64,000 bases of DNA from Dictyobacter kobayashii (GCF_003967555.1 NZ_BIFS01000001.1:1736001-1800000); one strand, 5' to 3'; shown: positions 19,227 to 29,133, counted from the stretch's first letter. The notes: generated by a model not told the origin, from the letters alone. Numbers and translations: made by a program.

Positions 19227-21245
19227 ATGAACGCAGAAGAGTTATGTGGCAAGGTGCTCGGCACCTGTACGCTACAAAAGGTGATTGGACGGGGTGGTAT
19301 GGGTGCAGTTTATCTGGCTCAGCAGTCTCGTCCGCGCCGTCAGGTTGCGGTCAAAGTTCTTCTACCCATTACGACTTTCCAACCGCAGCAACATAAAGCT
19401 TTCCTGGAGCGCTTTCGGCGCGAAACCGACGCGGCCGCTTCGCTGGAACATCCGAATATTACGCCGGTCCACGAATATGGAGAATTAGATGGGTTGGCGT
19501 ATCTCGTCATGCCTTATGTTAGCGGTGGCACTTTACGCGATGAACTGGACACAGAAGGTAAATTGCCGCTGACACGTGTGGTGAGCTACCTGGAACAGAT
19601 GGCGGCGGCCCTCGATTTTGCCCATGAGCGCAAAGTTGTGCATCGCGATATTAAACCAGCCAATATACTGATGACCCCAGAAAAACGTCTCCTACTTACC
19701 GATTTCGGCCTGGTCAAAATCATTACAGATGGGCAGAAAAATCAGAATCCGCTCTCCGAAGTAGGCATGCCAATGGGGACGCCAGACTATATGGCCCCGG
19801 AACAGGTTGTTGGCGGCAAGGTGGATGCGCGCGCGGACATCTATTCGCTGGGTGTATTACTGTATCATATGGTCGCAGGTACCCCTCCCTTTCAAGGAGA
19901 GACGCCAATGAAGGTGGCGCTACAGCATTTACATACGCCACCACCCCTGCCCAGGACATATCGCCCAGATTTGCCTCCTGCCGCCGAACAGGTTATTTTG
20001 CGCTCCCTGGCTAAACGCCCCACAGATCGCTATCTCCGGGCCCGTGATCTTGCCAGCGCCTTCAGGCTGGCCCTGGAAGCTGCTGGTGTGCAGGTTGATG
20101 GTTCAGCTGACGCGGGCAATCGCCGCCGTGGACTCTTTGATCCAGTCTGGCAAAGTCCAATGCCTGCATCCGCTCATAATCAGGAGCAGCCAGAGGCCGC
20201 CCCACAAGCAGTGGCGCGTGAAACCGCAGCCAGGGCAGCTCAGGTGCTAGCCGCCCGCAATGATATTGTGGCTCAGACCAGTATGACCCTGCCATCATTT
20301 TCGGGCATCCTTACCGAGGCTAATATTGCAGCAATGAAACCATCCAGTGCTCAACCCTCGGCATTGCCTGGCCATAGCTCACATCTCAAAACTGGAGGGG
20401 TGCCAGAAACACCCAATAGTAGCCTGTCCACCATTGGTCTAACTCCATTGCCTCCGACAATTGGAGAGGGAGTCAGGCAGGCAGTGCCACAGCCCGCGAA
20501 CCAGCAGACACCATTGCCACCAGTCGCGGAACCACTTCAGTTGGATAAAGTTGCAGTACCAGATGCCGAGGCCGGTAACAAAAAGATGTTCATGCCACCC
20601 CGTCTACGACTGGGACATAAGACTAATCTGCGTGGTTTGCACAAAGGGAGCTCTGCAACTGGAGAGATTTCAGATACGGCACCAACTATGCCAAGACATC
20701 TATTGTCGGGGCGGCCACTCCATACACAGAAACAGAGCGAGACGGTCAGCAAAAATCTGGGGCCCATCACACGGCAAATCAATCCAGTGACGGGCATGCA
20801 GACAGGTACGACAACAACTGAAACGCTGGCACAAGCAATAGACAAGGAAATGGGTGAGGCTAGCTTGCTCAGATCCAGTTCACCAGCGGCAACCAAACAA
20901 AAATCTACTGGCGAATTACCAGCGCTCGCTCAACCGTTTTCGTTGTTGGAACTGATTAAAACATATAAGAAGACGGCGGCACTGGTCATTATCGTCATTT
21001 TGATAGTGCTTTGCTCAATTATTTACAACCTGATCCGCGTAGTTCCTAGCACACCTGCAACAGGCAGTTATGGAACACCAAACAGTGTACGCTTCTCAAC
21101 CACCGCGATAGTCAAAACCCGGCATAGTCCGAAATCTACAGCTGTGATAGCATATAGCGCATTGCCCAACGGCGAGAGTCAGCAGGTTGCGAGCGTTGAA
21201 GCAGCGGGGGTAGCATTTACTAATCTGCTACCGGCCAACCAGTAA
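19227..21245 (+). CDS. Receptor Ser/Thr protein kinase, short extracellular part
   Basis: A 672-residue paralogue of the preceding kinase: N-terminus MNAEELCGKVLGTCTLQK, glycine loop GRGGMGAV, VAVKVLL, HRDIKPANIL, DFG, APEQ, all intact. A long Pro/Ala/Thr-rich linker contains RLGHKTNLRG, which recurs near the N-terminus of the protein at 21427. One membrane helix (about 20975-21035) precedes a tail of only 70 residues ending in VAFTNLLPANQ. That tail looks like the last strands of the LamG-like domain of its neighbours, with the body missing. AAAGGGG stands before the ATG. It forms a same-strand cluster with the flanking genes, probably co-transcribed in part. Confidence 0.88.
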   Translation: MNAEELCGKVLGTCTLQKVIGRGGMGAVYLAQQSRPRRQVAVKVLLPITTFQPQQHKAFLERFRRETDAAASLEHPNITPVHEYGELDGLAYLVMPYVSGGTLRDELDTEGKLPLTRVVSYLEQMAAALDFAHERKVVHRDIKPANILMTPEKRLLLTDFGLVKIITDGQKNQNPLSEVGMPMGTPDYMAPEQVVGGKVDARADIYSLGVLLYHMVAGTPPFQGETPMKVALQHLHTPPPLPRTYRPDLPPAAEQVILRSLAKRPTDRYLRARDLASAFRLALEAAGVQVDGSADAGNRRRGLFDPVWQSPMPASAHNQEQPEAAPQAVARETAARAAQVLAARNDIVAQTSMTLPSFSGILTEANIAAMKPSSAQPSALPGHSSHLKTGGVPETPNSSLSTIGLTPLPPTIGEGVRQAVPQPANQQTPLPPVAEPLQLDKVAVPDAEAGNKKMFMPPRLRLGHKTNLRGLHKGSSATGEISDTAPTMPRHLLSGRPLHTQKQSETVSKNLGPITRQINPVTGMQTGTTTTETLAQAIDKEMGEASLLRSSSPAATKQKSTGELPALAQPFSLLELIKTYKKTAALVIIVILIVLCSIIYNLIRVVPSTPATGSYGTPNSVRFSTTAIVKTRHSPKSTAVIAYSALPNGESQQVASVEAAGVAFTNLLPANQ

Positions 21246-21426
21246 AATTATTTTGTCTGAGCGCAGGCACTAGAAATATTAAGGTGAAACGATATGCCAG
21301 GTGAATGGATGAACCAGACAGGACAACCATAAACAATGTCCCAATCACCACCCATTAAGTGGTTGATGTAAAGGCAACATTCTTTATTTACTGTTACGCA
21401 TATGCCATTACTACCGGTGAGAGATT

Positions 21427-23225
21427 ATGAATAATCAACAAGGACCTTTTAATTCGCCGTTCTTTCCAAAGGCGGGAGAACGAGAGACAGAAAATTCAAA
21501 GACGGCTGCCCGTCTGGGACACAAGACGAATCTGCGTGGTGTGCCCCAGCAGCAAATGGGACCTTCAAATACGCCACGACCTGAGGAAAACGCAGGAAAT
21601 AATGGGCCGCAATCCTTTGCTCCGGCTCAACAGCCATGGGCATCGACCGGGCCGCAATCTTTCCTGCCACCACAGCCGTCGCAACAATCCCGGGCAATGC
21701 AGGGGCCGGGGTACCACCACAGCCAAATCCACCTTCCTGGAATGAGTTGGCGACGCAGGCATTTCAGTCTGCCCAGCAGCCATGGAATGAGGCAGCCACA
21801 CAAGGGTTCCAATCATCACCGGTTCAACAGCCAGCTAATCCTGCGACACAGTCAACACGGCGCACACCTACTGGCCAGTTGGGCCCAGGCGCTTCGATGT
21901 TCAATAACCCGATGTTCCCTAAGAAGAATTCCCAGCAGTTGGGTAATGCAGGGACACAAAACTACGACATCCAGACAGGGCCAAACGCACCCGTCAATGG
22001 TTCGCCCAGTGGCATGCATCCTAATGCCACCAGGAACCTGGGCAACAGCGGTATATATCCCAGCCCGGCCGGTAATGCAGGCAACAGCAGCATGTTTAAT
22101 AATCCCACCGGTGCACTCGGCAGCAGCGGCATACATCCCAACGCCACCAGAAACCTGGGCAATACCGGCATGCTACCCAGCCCAACCGGCGCATTAGGCA
22201 ATACTGGAGCGCTGATGCATCCAGCGGGCGAATATAGCGGCGATACTGGTATGCTTAAACTGAACCAGGCCGTCAAAGTCGTACGTATCCCGGTCGCGGG
22301 CAAACCAGGAGAATACAAAACAGGTATTCTGCCTGTCTTAGCCCAGGGCCAGGGCAATACTGGCGCACTGCCGCCACCCACACCACCACAAAATCTTTCT
22401 TTCCAGGATAAAATCAAGAAAAACAGTAAACTTGTGGTGCTGGCAGCCTTAATTGTGCTCGTCCTCTTTAGCTCTGGCATCTACCTGCTCACCCGCTCAG
22501 GCGGCACTACGGCCAGTCAAACCAATACAGGCAATAACAAACACGCACAAGTACAGGCCAATTTAAATGCCACCGCCACCGCAAATGTGCAGGCCACCGC
22601 TACCTTTAATGACTCAGTGCTCATCAGTGATCCACTCAGTTCGAACAGCTATAACTGGTTGCTAAGAAGGCCTGATCAATTAAAGCTAGGTATGGATCGC
22701 CAATTTAAAAATAACGCCTATCATATCAGCTCTACTAAAGTTGGGGATAACACATATTTTGCTTCTTCCGTTCTGATCAGTGAAATACCACCGGCAAAAT
22801 ATACCTATAGCGTGGATATGCAGCAAGTCAAAGGCGCCGATAATAACACTGATTTTAACTTCTTCGGATTGGTCTTTAGTTACCACGAAATTAATGGCAA
22901 AGCATTACTATATGCCTTCCGCATTGTTAACAATAAGGATGGTGTAAGGTATGAATTCTGTCTCCTCGACGGTAGAAAAGCGACGGGGCAATGGTCTGAT
23001 CCGATCTGGAAAGCTTCAGCGGGCAAAGAGTTTCATGGCACAAAAGGCAAAAATAATCTGAAGGTACATGTGGATGGATCTCATTTCACATTCTCAGTGA
23101 ATGGAAAGCAGATGGGCACAGCCCAGAATAACGCCTTTGGTCCCGGGTCAATCGGCCTGGGAGTCAATGGGTTAGATGGTGGCTCAGAAGTAGCATTTAC
23201 CAATCTCTTGTTGACCAAGATTTAA
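21427..23225 (+). CDS. Kinase-less paralogue: linker, membrane helix and LamG-like domain (one-base frameshift)
   Basis: Two overlapping frames (21427-22197 and 21636-23225) join after one base is added in GGGG at 21702-21705, giving 599 residues. There is no kinase domain. The N-terminal cytoplasmic part is disordered, with RLGHKTNLRG (as in the kinase at 19227), tandem repeats of a 15-20-residue unit built on NATRNLGN-G, and LKLNQAVKVVRIPVAG (as in the kinase at 16723). A membrane helix (about 22435-22495) and a LamG-like extracellular domain ending in VAFTNLLLTKI follow. It could be a co-receptor or substrate of the neighbouring kinases; that is inference from shared linker motifs and gene order. 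Confidence 0.72.
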
Positions 23226-23279
23226 AGTTTTTATTGATCTTATCTATTCCAATCATAGTAACATGGGTGGAGGTACTCG

Positions 23280-23744
23280 TTGATAGTATTCAATAGCGCG
23301 CTCATCTCAGTCATGGCAGCACAGTCAACCGGACTGAGTTTCAAATCAACGGCGGCGATCCCCGTCGTATTGTGGGTGACTGGCTTTCTCTGTGTGCTCA
23401 ATGTGGCCCTGGCCATCTTCTACCGGCGCAATAAGCGGGCAGAAGTGGTCTCGTATTATGCGGCCTTCGCATTCGAGCTGGTCCTGTTTGTAGCTGCCCT
23501 GCTGGTGCTGCTACATGTCATCTCACAATCGTTCTTCCGCCTCCCTGCGGGCTTACCTATCAACCAGGGTGAAATTGGTATTGCCCTGGCCATCGGGCTG
23601 GGTCTCTTCCCGGCAGCCTACTGGCATCGCATCAACATCTCTGAGTTGCCCAAGCGCATCACAGAAGATGGCAAGAACATGAAGAACAATCAGGCCAATG
23701 TACGAGTGCGTGACCGCAGCATTCCTGGCGAATGGATGAACTAA
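23280..23744 (+). CDS. Small polytopic membrane protein, unknown
   Basis: This 154-residue protein starts at TTG 23280, supported by GGAGGT five bases upstream. It has three hydrophobic helices (about 28-48, 60-84, 98-115) and a charged C-terminal tail ending RSIPGEWMN. I do not recognise the family. A short sequence between 21290 and 21332 encodes a similar MPGEWMNQ tail, possibly a remnant of a duplicated copy. It lies 54 bases after the kinase-less receptor paralogue and may belong to the same unit. A good terminator follows. Confidence 0.65.
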   Translation: MIVFNSALISVMAAQSTGLSFKSTAAIPVVLWVTGFLCVLNVALAIFYRRNKRAEVVSYYAAFAFELVLFVAALLVLLHVISQSFFRLPAGLPINQGEIGIALAIGLGLFPAAYWHRINISELPKRITEDGKNMKNNQANVRVRDRSIPGEWMN

Positions 23745-23762
23745 GCAAGCATAATGCATTAG

Positions 23763-23793
23763 AGGGGCTGGTTTTGACCAGTCCTTCTTTTTG
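23763..23793 (+). terminator. Intrinsic terminator of the kinase cluster
   Basis: AGGGGCTGGT pairs with ACCAGTCCTT (two G-U pairs, TTTG loop) and is followed by CTTTTTG. It lies 19 bases after the stop of the small membrane protein. The remaining 430 bases up to the ABC gene are AT-rich, contain no convincing gene and presumably carry the ABC promoter. Confidence 0.8.
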
Positions 23794-24230
23794 TGCCAAA
23801 AACACTGCTTTGCCTGCAGTAAAACTATTTCTACAACAATATAGTATAATCAATAGGTAGGATTGACTCTACTACATATCTGCTGGAAAAGCATCTTATG
23901 GTCGCTTATAGACCAGATAAATATTTTAGGCCAGCACAAGTCCATCCATTCGTTTTAGTAGAGGTAAGCCTGCTCTTTTGTGCGCCAATAGCCAGGATGC
24001 TATATTTCTTCGGGGCAGATATCAAGGAAGTACCAAAAAGCAGCACAGAGGCATATATATTTGATTTTGGCAGACATACTACGTCAGTATAAGTATGTCT
24101 GGAGGAAATAGCGCATTGCTATAAAAAACATAGCGGTCAGTTATTAGCGCAAGGACATAGAAAAGTGGGCTGCGCATGCAGCAAATAAGAATTCGCCAGA
24201 GTTATCCATTAATAACAATAAAAAAGGATA

Positions 24231-25097
24231 ATGAATATGATGACATCTCCTGAACCGAACTCATCCACAGATTGGTCGCCGGCTGTACAGTATAATGGTC
24301 CAGTCCCAACACAATCAAATACTTCATATGCTGTGGTCACGCGCAACCTTGTACGCCAGTTTGACCAGAAATTAGCGGTCAATAATCTCAATCTTGCGGT
24401 ACGTCCGGGAGAGTTTTTTGGCTTTTTAGGACCTAATGGCGCGGGCAAATCAACAACCATCAAAATGATGGTGGGCTTACTGCGACCCAGTTCTGGCAAC
24501 GTCTGGGTCGGCGGCGTTGATGTCTGGCAGAATCCTTTGCAGGCACGCGCATTGATGGGTGTGCTACCCGAATACTTGAATCTCTACGAGCGCCTCTCGG
24601 GTCGAGAATTTATTACCTTCTCAGGCCATATGTATGGAGTGGCTGAGGCCGATATTCACAAACGCACCGAAGAACTTTTGCAGGTACTGGACCTGGTCAA
24701 CGATGCCGACAAATTGATTGTTGACTATTCAGTAGGTATGCGTAAGAAGGCCGCCCTGGCAGCAGCCATCATCCATCGTCCACAGGTACTCTTCCTGGAC
24801 GAGCCCTTTGAGGGCATCGATCCCGTCAGTTCGCGCGTCATCCGCGATATCCTCCACGACCTGACGCGCCGTGGCACTACCATCTTCTTCTCATCACACA
24901 TTATGGAAGTGGTCGAACGCCTATGTACACGGGTAGGAATCATTAACCAGGGTGTATTAGTCGCCGAGGGTTCATTACAAGAACTGCGCGAGCGTGCCAG
25001 TGGCAATGGCGCAGATAAAGATGCCACCCTGGAAGATATCTTCCTCAACGTCATCGGTGTACGCAATGAAAACCACAATCTAAGCTGGCTGGATTAG
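24231..25097 (+). CDS. ABC transporter ATP-binding protein
   Basis: A 288-residue ATPase of the ABC-2 exporter type. Walker A is GPNGAGKST, the Q-loop region GVLPEYLNLY, the signature YSVGMRKK (a variant of LSGGQ), Walker B VLFLDEPFEGID, and the H-loop SSHIMEVV. About 35 residues precede the domain and are Pro/Ser-rich. ATG 24231 follows an AAAAAGG stretch; ATG 24237 and 24240 are alternative starts. The permease starts 11 bases after the stop, so the two form an operon. The exported substrate is unknown. Confidence 0.93.
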   Translation: MNMMTSPEPNSSTDWSPAVQYNGPVPTQSNTSYAVVTRNLVRQFDQKLAVNNLNLAVRPGEFFGFLGPNGAGKSTTIKMMVGLLRPSSGNVWVGGVDVWQNPLQARALMGVLPEYLNLYERLSGREFITFSGHMYGVAEADIHKRTEELLQVLDLVNDADKLIVDYSVGMRKKAALAAAIIHRPQVLFLDEPFEGIDPVSSRVIRDILHDLTRRGTTIFFSSHIMEVVERLCTRVGIINQGVLVAEGSLQELRERASGNGADKDATLEDIFLNVIGVRNENHNLSWLD

Positions 25098-25107
25098 GAG
25101 TATAAGC

Positions 25108-26799
25108 ATGCTTATCCATGGCGATAAAATTCGATGGTTATTCTGGCTGCGCTGGAAGATGTTCGCGCGCGGCTTTACACGTGGTAATCGCGTGGCACGC
25201 ATTATTGGCACCATCTTTCTTGGACTGTTTGTGCTGGGAGCTGGCGTGACGATTGCTGGCCTTACTTTTGCTGCCTATCGTTTTCTACCCGAGCCCGCCA
25301 ATGCCGAAGTACTCTTCATGGTCTTAACAGGCATCTTTGTGCTCTGGCTGGTCTTGCCGCTGCTCGAATTTTCAACCAATGAGGGGCTCGACATCTCCAA
25401 GCTGGCCCTCTTCCCACTGAGCAGGGGAGAGTTGATGCTGAGCCTGGTCTTCTCAACCCTGCTGGACATCCCTACTGTGGGCCTGGTGCTCGCGCTGGCC
25501 GCGGTCGTGGCCGGCTGGGCGATCTCGATTCCGCTGGCCCTGATGGCCTTATTATGTATGCTGGTATTCTACGTCCAGCTGGTAGCCGCCAGCCAGCTGG
25601 TGCTGGCCCTATTGCAAAAGGTACTACAGAGCCGCCGTTTCCGCGACCTCAGCGTGATCCTGGTGGTCTTGCTCTCATCCAGTGGCTATCTATGCCAGTT
25701 TGCGATTCGTGGCTTTATCAATAAGGGCTTTTACAACACGCTATTGCAGGCACACATCTCGCCATATCTGCAGTGGTTGCCGCCAGGTATGGCAGCTCGC
25801 TCGATTCAGCAAGCGGCAGCTGGTAACTGGTTGATGAGCGTTGTCTGGCTCGTGGCACTCGCGGCCATCAGTCTTTTATTCCTCTTCTTCTGGCAGATGA
25901 TTGTGGAGCGCGGCCTGACCGCGGCTGAGAGCGCGGGAAGCGCCAGGTCCGTACGCCGCCAGAACACTGCTACCGCAGCCAGTGGGGCAACCTCCGGCAA
26001 CGCGATTGCACGCCGTCTTCCGATACCAGTCAAAGCCATGATTGAGAAGGACCTGAAATACTTCTGGCGCGATCCTCAGATCAAAGCCATCTTTCTACAA
26101 TCGATGGTCTCGCTGATGTTTTTGATCCTGTACTTTAGCTTCACCATCTTCAATAACAGTGGGGCAAGTGGGGCTCGCGTCTTCTCTGCCATCGGACCAT
26201 GGACAGTGCTGATAGTGCCGCTGTTTATCCTGTTCACGCTCTATGCGCTGGCATATAACTCACTGGGCTTTGAACGACAGGGCATCACGACCCTCTTCCT
26301 GTTCCCTATCGATCCAAGATATATCCTGTGGGGCAAAAATATCGCGGTCTTTCTGGTGGGGCTGGTCGAGATTAGCTTGCTGATCGTGATTGCGGCGGTG
26401 GTTACCAGAGCCTGGATCTATGTGGGGCCGGCACTGGTAATCGGATTGGCAGGGCTCGGCATCATCCTGGGCATTGGTAATTTTACCAGCGTCTACTTGC
26501 CGCAAAAGATGCGCCAGGCCCGGCGCGGTTTCCAGACCGCTTCGAATATGAGTGCGGAAGGTGGCTGTCTACGTGCCTTGATGTCAATGGTGGCCTCCTT
26601 GATTATGATGGCGTTGTTGATCCCTGTAGCGGCAGCGGTAGCGTTGCCGGTCTTCTTCCATGCTGAGTGGATCTGGATTGTGAGCCTGCCTGCCTCGATA
26701 CTCTATGGGGCAATCTTCTATGTCATCGTCACCAATATGGTTGCTCCACGCATTCTCCGGCAGGCTCCCGAAATTGCCGGTATTATAACCAAAGAGTAG
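25108..26799 (+). CDS. ABC-2 type exporter permease
   Basis: A 563-residue integral membrane protein with about twelve hydrophobic segments in two groups separated by a basic cytoplasmic loop (about residues 270-310, with ARRLPIPVKAMIEKDLKYF). This layout fits the large bacterial ABC-2 permeases paired with a single ATPase. It directly follows the ATPase gene. The loop motif KDLKYFWRDPQIKA is shared by many such permeases. Substrate unknown. A hairpin (26803-26832) and a palindromic element follow. Confidence 0.85.
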   Translation: MLIHGDKIRWLFWLRWKMFARGFTRGNRVARIIGTIFLGLFVLGAGVTIAGLTFAAYRFLPEPANAEVLFMVLTGIFVLWLVLPLLEFSTNEGLDISKLALFPLSRGELMLSLVFSTLLDIPTVGLVLALAAVVAGWAISIPLALMALLCMLVFYVQLVAASQLVLALLQKVLQSRRFRDLSVILVVLLSSSGYLCQFAIRGFINKGFYNTLLQAHISPYLQWLPPGMAARSIQQAAAGNWLMSVVWLVALAAISLLFLFFWQMIVERGLTAAESAGSARSVRRQNTATAASGATSGNAIARRLPIPVKAMIEKDLKYFWRDPQIKAIFLQSMVSLMFLILYFSFTIFNNSGASGARVFSAIGPWTVLIVPLFILFTLYALAYNSLGFERQGITTLFLFPIDPRYILWGKNIAVFLVGLVEISLLIVIAAVVTRAWIYVGPALVIGLAGLGIILGIGNFTSVYLPQKMRQARRGFQTASNMSAEGGCLRALMSMVASLIMMALLIPVAAAVALPVFFHAEWIWIVSLPASILYGAIFYVIVTNMVAPRILRQAPEIAGIITKE

Positions 26800-26802
26800 G
26801 TG

Positions 26803-26832
26803 GTCAATGTCGAGATGTTTCTCGACATTGAC
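26803..26832 (+). terminator. Hairpin after the ABC permease gene
   Basis: GTCAATGTCGAGA (26803-26815) pairs perfectly with TCTCGACATTGAC (26820-26832) across a TGTT loop, 4 bases after the stop. No T tract follows, so termination strength is uncertain. Confidence 0.55.
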
Positions 26833-26840
26833 GCTCTGTT

Positions 26841-27083
26841 GAGTACGTGCGCTGACGCGCCCGAGCTTTAATATTAATGCAGTAAAAAGTGCGTTTGCGC
26901 ACTTTTTACTGCATTAATATTAAAGATGTGCCTGATCCTCATGGTTGACGCGATCTTCACATCTGAAGTTGCGCCTCAAACCCAAAGGCGCTCGAGAATT
27001 CATCTTATGTGCTGAGCAAATGGCGTCGGGCGCAATTTTTGCAGCATGATATTAATAAGGTGCGGGCGCGCATGCGCAATTTT
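26841..27083 (-). repeat. Palindromic element copy D
   Basis: End module GTACGTGCGCTGACGCGCCC-GAGC (about 26843-26866), then a 28-bp perfect hairpin (26866-26893 with 26898-26925, loop TTTG). The following 26930-27005 is the inverted homologue of 9797-9866 in copy B-C. The distal hairpin (about 27003-27050) is degenerate but aligns with hairpin B, followed by a GCGGGCGCGCATGCGC end. It fills the gap between the ABC permease and the AraC regulator. Confidence 0.78.
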
Positions 27084-27103
27084 TGCATCTTAACGATTGG
27101 GAG

Positions 27104-28060
27104 CTAGAGGAAAGTTGTGCCGCCACGCTGGCGGAAGATGGCTGGGGTCAGGCCTTTTTTTTGATGGAAGAGGGTGATGAAGTAGCGTACGTCGGGATAG
27201 CCAACGGTCAGGGCAACTTCTTTGATGGGGATTTGCTGGTCGAGCAGCAGTTGGGCGGCGATATCCAGGCGTAATGTGGTCAGGTATGACATGATAGTTT
27301 CACCCATGACTTTTTGGAAGAGGCGACTGGTGTGGCGTTCACTGAGATGAACCTGGGCCGCGAGATCACGTATAGAGATGGGGCGCCAATAGTTATCGCG
27401 TAGATAGCGCTCGATCATCTGGGCTACTGCCTGATCTGGTTGCCGTGACAGCGGCCTTTCAGCCAGGGCCAGGGTCGCTTCATCTACAGTAGCTCTGGCA
27501 GTATCAACTAAAAGTTTGGCGACCAGGCCCTCAATAATATGAGAATAGCCTGGATGACGTTGTGCGATTTCTTCAGTTAAGAGCTCAAGGGTAGGCAACA
27601 TCGCGGCTGTACGGTTGCTCACTACACAGGTTGAATTTTTGAAGGCCATGAGCAGGCTATCCAATCCCCGGTTGTGCTCAGGCTTATCAAGCTGAGCCGG
27701 CTCCTGTGAGCCAGGAGTGAGGGTATACGTCCAGAAGTAGATACCCAAAGGTTGCTCTTCAGATGAGATGATCTCGTGGCTCACGCCCGGACGCGCGATA
27801 AATACATCATCACTGCGAACGGTGTATATTGTATTCCCCGCTTGAAACTGTCCTTCACCTTGAAAGGCGTAGCAGATCTCAAAACATGAATGGGTATGAA
27901 GATAGTTACGCCAATAGCGCGGCTCAAAAAATCCCCAACCCAACATCTCGCTATCAAAGCTACCCAGATGTAAAGATAAGGCCAGGTTATTCAGTTCCAT
28001 AAAGCGCTGACGTGGTACCAGAGTCGACATCTCAACCAAAGAACAACCTTTACTACGCAC
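27104..28060 (-). CDS. AraC-family transcriptional regulator
   Basis: A 318-residue regulator: an N-terminal cupin-like sensing domain (HTHSCFEICYAFQGEGQF, then a PGVSHEI-type strand) and a C-terminal double helix-turn-helix (about residues 210-310) with IRDLAAQVHLSERHTSRLF and the second helix ending VGYPDVRYFITLFHQKKG. It binds DNA and probably responds to a sugar or other small molecule. GTG 28060 overlaps the stop of the dioxygenase gene by one base; ATG 28030 is an alternative start. Translational coupling suggests joint expression with that gene, which may be its target. Confidence 0.9.
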   Translation of the reverse strand: MRSKGCSLVEMSTLVPRQRFMELNNLALSLHLGSFDSEMLGWGFFEPRYWRNYLHTHSCFEICYAFQGEGQFQAGNTIYTVRSDDVFIARPGVSHEIISSEEQPLGIYFWTYTLTPGSQEPAQLDKPEHNRGLDSLLMAFKNSTCVVSNRTAAMLPTLELLTEEIAQRHPGYSHIIEGLVAKLLVDTARATVDEATLALAERPLSRQPDQAVAQMIERYLRDNYWRPISIRDLAAQVHLSERHTSRLFQKVMGETIMSYLTTLRLDIAAQLLLDQQIPIKEVALTVGYPDVRYFITLFHQKKGLTPAIFRQRGGTTFL

Positions 28061-28809
28061 TAGCGAGGCTCTAAAGGATCAATCCCGCGCAATATCATAC
28101 CCTGTCCACGGGATTTATGGGTATCAACGGTGGGCGGATCCTGTGGGTCACGCATTTGAATGAGCAGCGTGGTACGCGCCTCATCACTGACATTTACTCC
28201 CGAACCGTGAATGGTCAGATAGCTAAAGAACAATACATCACCAGCCTCAGCGGGACATGGCTGCGCGGATTCCAATGGGTATTGCTCAAGTGGCAGATGC
28301 CAGCTACCTTCTTCTTGATGCGGCACTGGACCCAGTTTATGCGATCCAGGCACCACACGAACACAGCCCTTTTCCAATGGAGCATTATCAAAATGGAGAA
28401 TAGCGGCAATCATGCTATGGTTTTTGTGTGGAAAAAAAGGATAGTCCTGGTGCATTGGGAAAGGTGAGCCTTTCTCTGGTGGCTTAACAAACATCTTGTT
28501 ATGATGCAACTGAACATTCGGGCTGCCAATAATATCAGCTGCGATACCGGTGACGCGCTCATCTACCAGTAAACGACTAAAAGCGGCGGATTGAAATTGT
28601 ACATCATGGCAATGTAAGATCCTGGTCGCTACAGTTGCGTTGGCTCGTGCACTTCCCCAGGTGGCATCAATGTCCTGATCGCGTGTCAGACGCTCAACCA
28701 GGTTGTGGCACTCTTGTCGATAGGTTTGAGCTTCTTCCTTCGTTAATACCCCTTTGACGAGGATATAGCCATTCTCATGATAAAATGCGAGCTGTTCCGC
28801 AGTAAGCAT
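28060..28809 (-). CDS. Phytanoyl-CoA dioxygenase (PhyH) family oxygenase
   Basis: A 249-residue Fe(II)/2-oxoglutarate-type dioxygenase. The metal triad is visible: HQD (in FPMHQDYPFF) and the distal His in LTIHGSGVN; the 2-oxoglutarate-binding Arg is likely in EARTTLLIQ. The N-terminus LTAEQLAFYHENGYILVKG and the PGSHKLGP motif are typical. Members hydroxylate diverse small molecules or act in natural-product and nutrient pathways; the substrate here is unknown. It is followed, with a one-base overlap, by the AraC regulator. Confidence 0.9.
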   Translation of the reverse strand: MLTAEQLAFYHENGYILVKGVLTKEEAQTYRQECHNLVERLTRDQDIDATWGSARANATVATRILHCHDVQFQSAAFSRLLVDERVTGIAADIIGSPNVQLHHNKMFVKPPEKGSPFPMHQDYPFFPHKNHSMIAAILHFDNAPLEKGCVRVVPGSHKLGPVPHQEEGSWHLPLEQYPLESAQPCPAEAGDVLFFSYLTIHGSGVNVSDEARTTLLIQMRDPQDPPTVDTHKSRGQGMILRGIDPLEPR

Positions 28810-28860
28810 ATCAGTCCTCCCTGTCCGATTACTTGTATTTTATGATCAAATGCAAAACTC

Positions 28861-28998
28861 CATGCTATTGAAAAGCAATCGTAAACGCCGCTTGGACGCG
28901 GCTAGCTCCGCTGCCACTGGCTCAGCCCCTCGCAGTGATCAGTTGCAAGGAAACGGGTTCGCCTGTCAGGCAGCTGCGCTCATACGATTGAATGGCAT
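28861..28998 (+). repeat. Conserved structured repeat, copy 1 (CAATCGTA ends)
   Basis: About 138 bp whose ends CAATCGTA (28876-28883) and TACGATTG (28983-28990) are inverted repeats. Inside lie the hairpin GCCGC-ttggac-GCGGC, GCTGCC pairing at long range with GGCAGC, and GCCTG-t-CAGGC. The inverted second copy is at 48811-48954. The outer 60 and 35 bases are nearly identical in both copies while the middle differs. It lies in the promoter-side gap of the dioxygenase gene. Nature unknown: small MITE or structured RNA. Confidence 0.7.
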
Positions 28999-29070
28999 AC
29001 CAGTATTCTAAACAGAAGAAGCATGCTTGTGAATAAAGCAGAGAGACAGACTTGTTTGTAAAACAGACAG

Positions 29071-29104
29071 GCTCACCTTATAGCAGGGTCGCAATAAGGT
29101 GAGC
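29071..29104 (-). terminator. Hairpin after the beta-propeller gene
   Basis: GCTCACCTTAT (29071-29081) pairs perfectly with ATAAGGTGAGC (29094-29104), 30 bases beyond the stop of the minus-strand beta-propeller gene. The T tract is weak. Confidence 0.6.
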
Positions 29105-29133
29105 ATGTGCATAAAACAAGGTGTCCTGCAGGG

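Noticed and set aside
23898..24092. 64-codon reading frame in the gap before the ABC genes
   Set aside because: No ribosome binding site, no conserved pattern; an AT-rich gap is likely to hold such a frame by chance.
28861..28998. Twister or hammerhead ribozyme in the CAATCGTA element
   Set aside because: GCGCTCAT resembles a twister strand, but the conserved pseudoknot segments of twister and the CUGAUGA core of hammerhead are missing.
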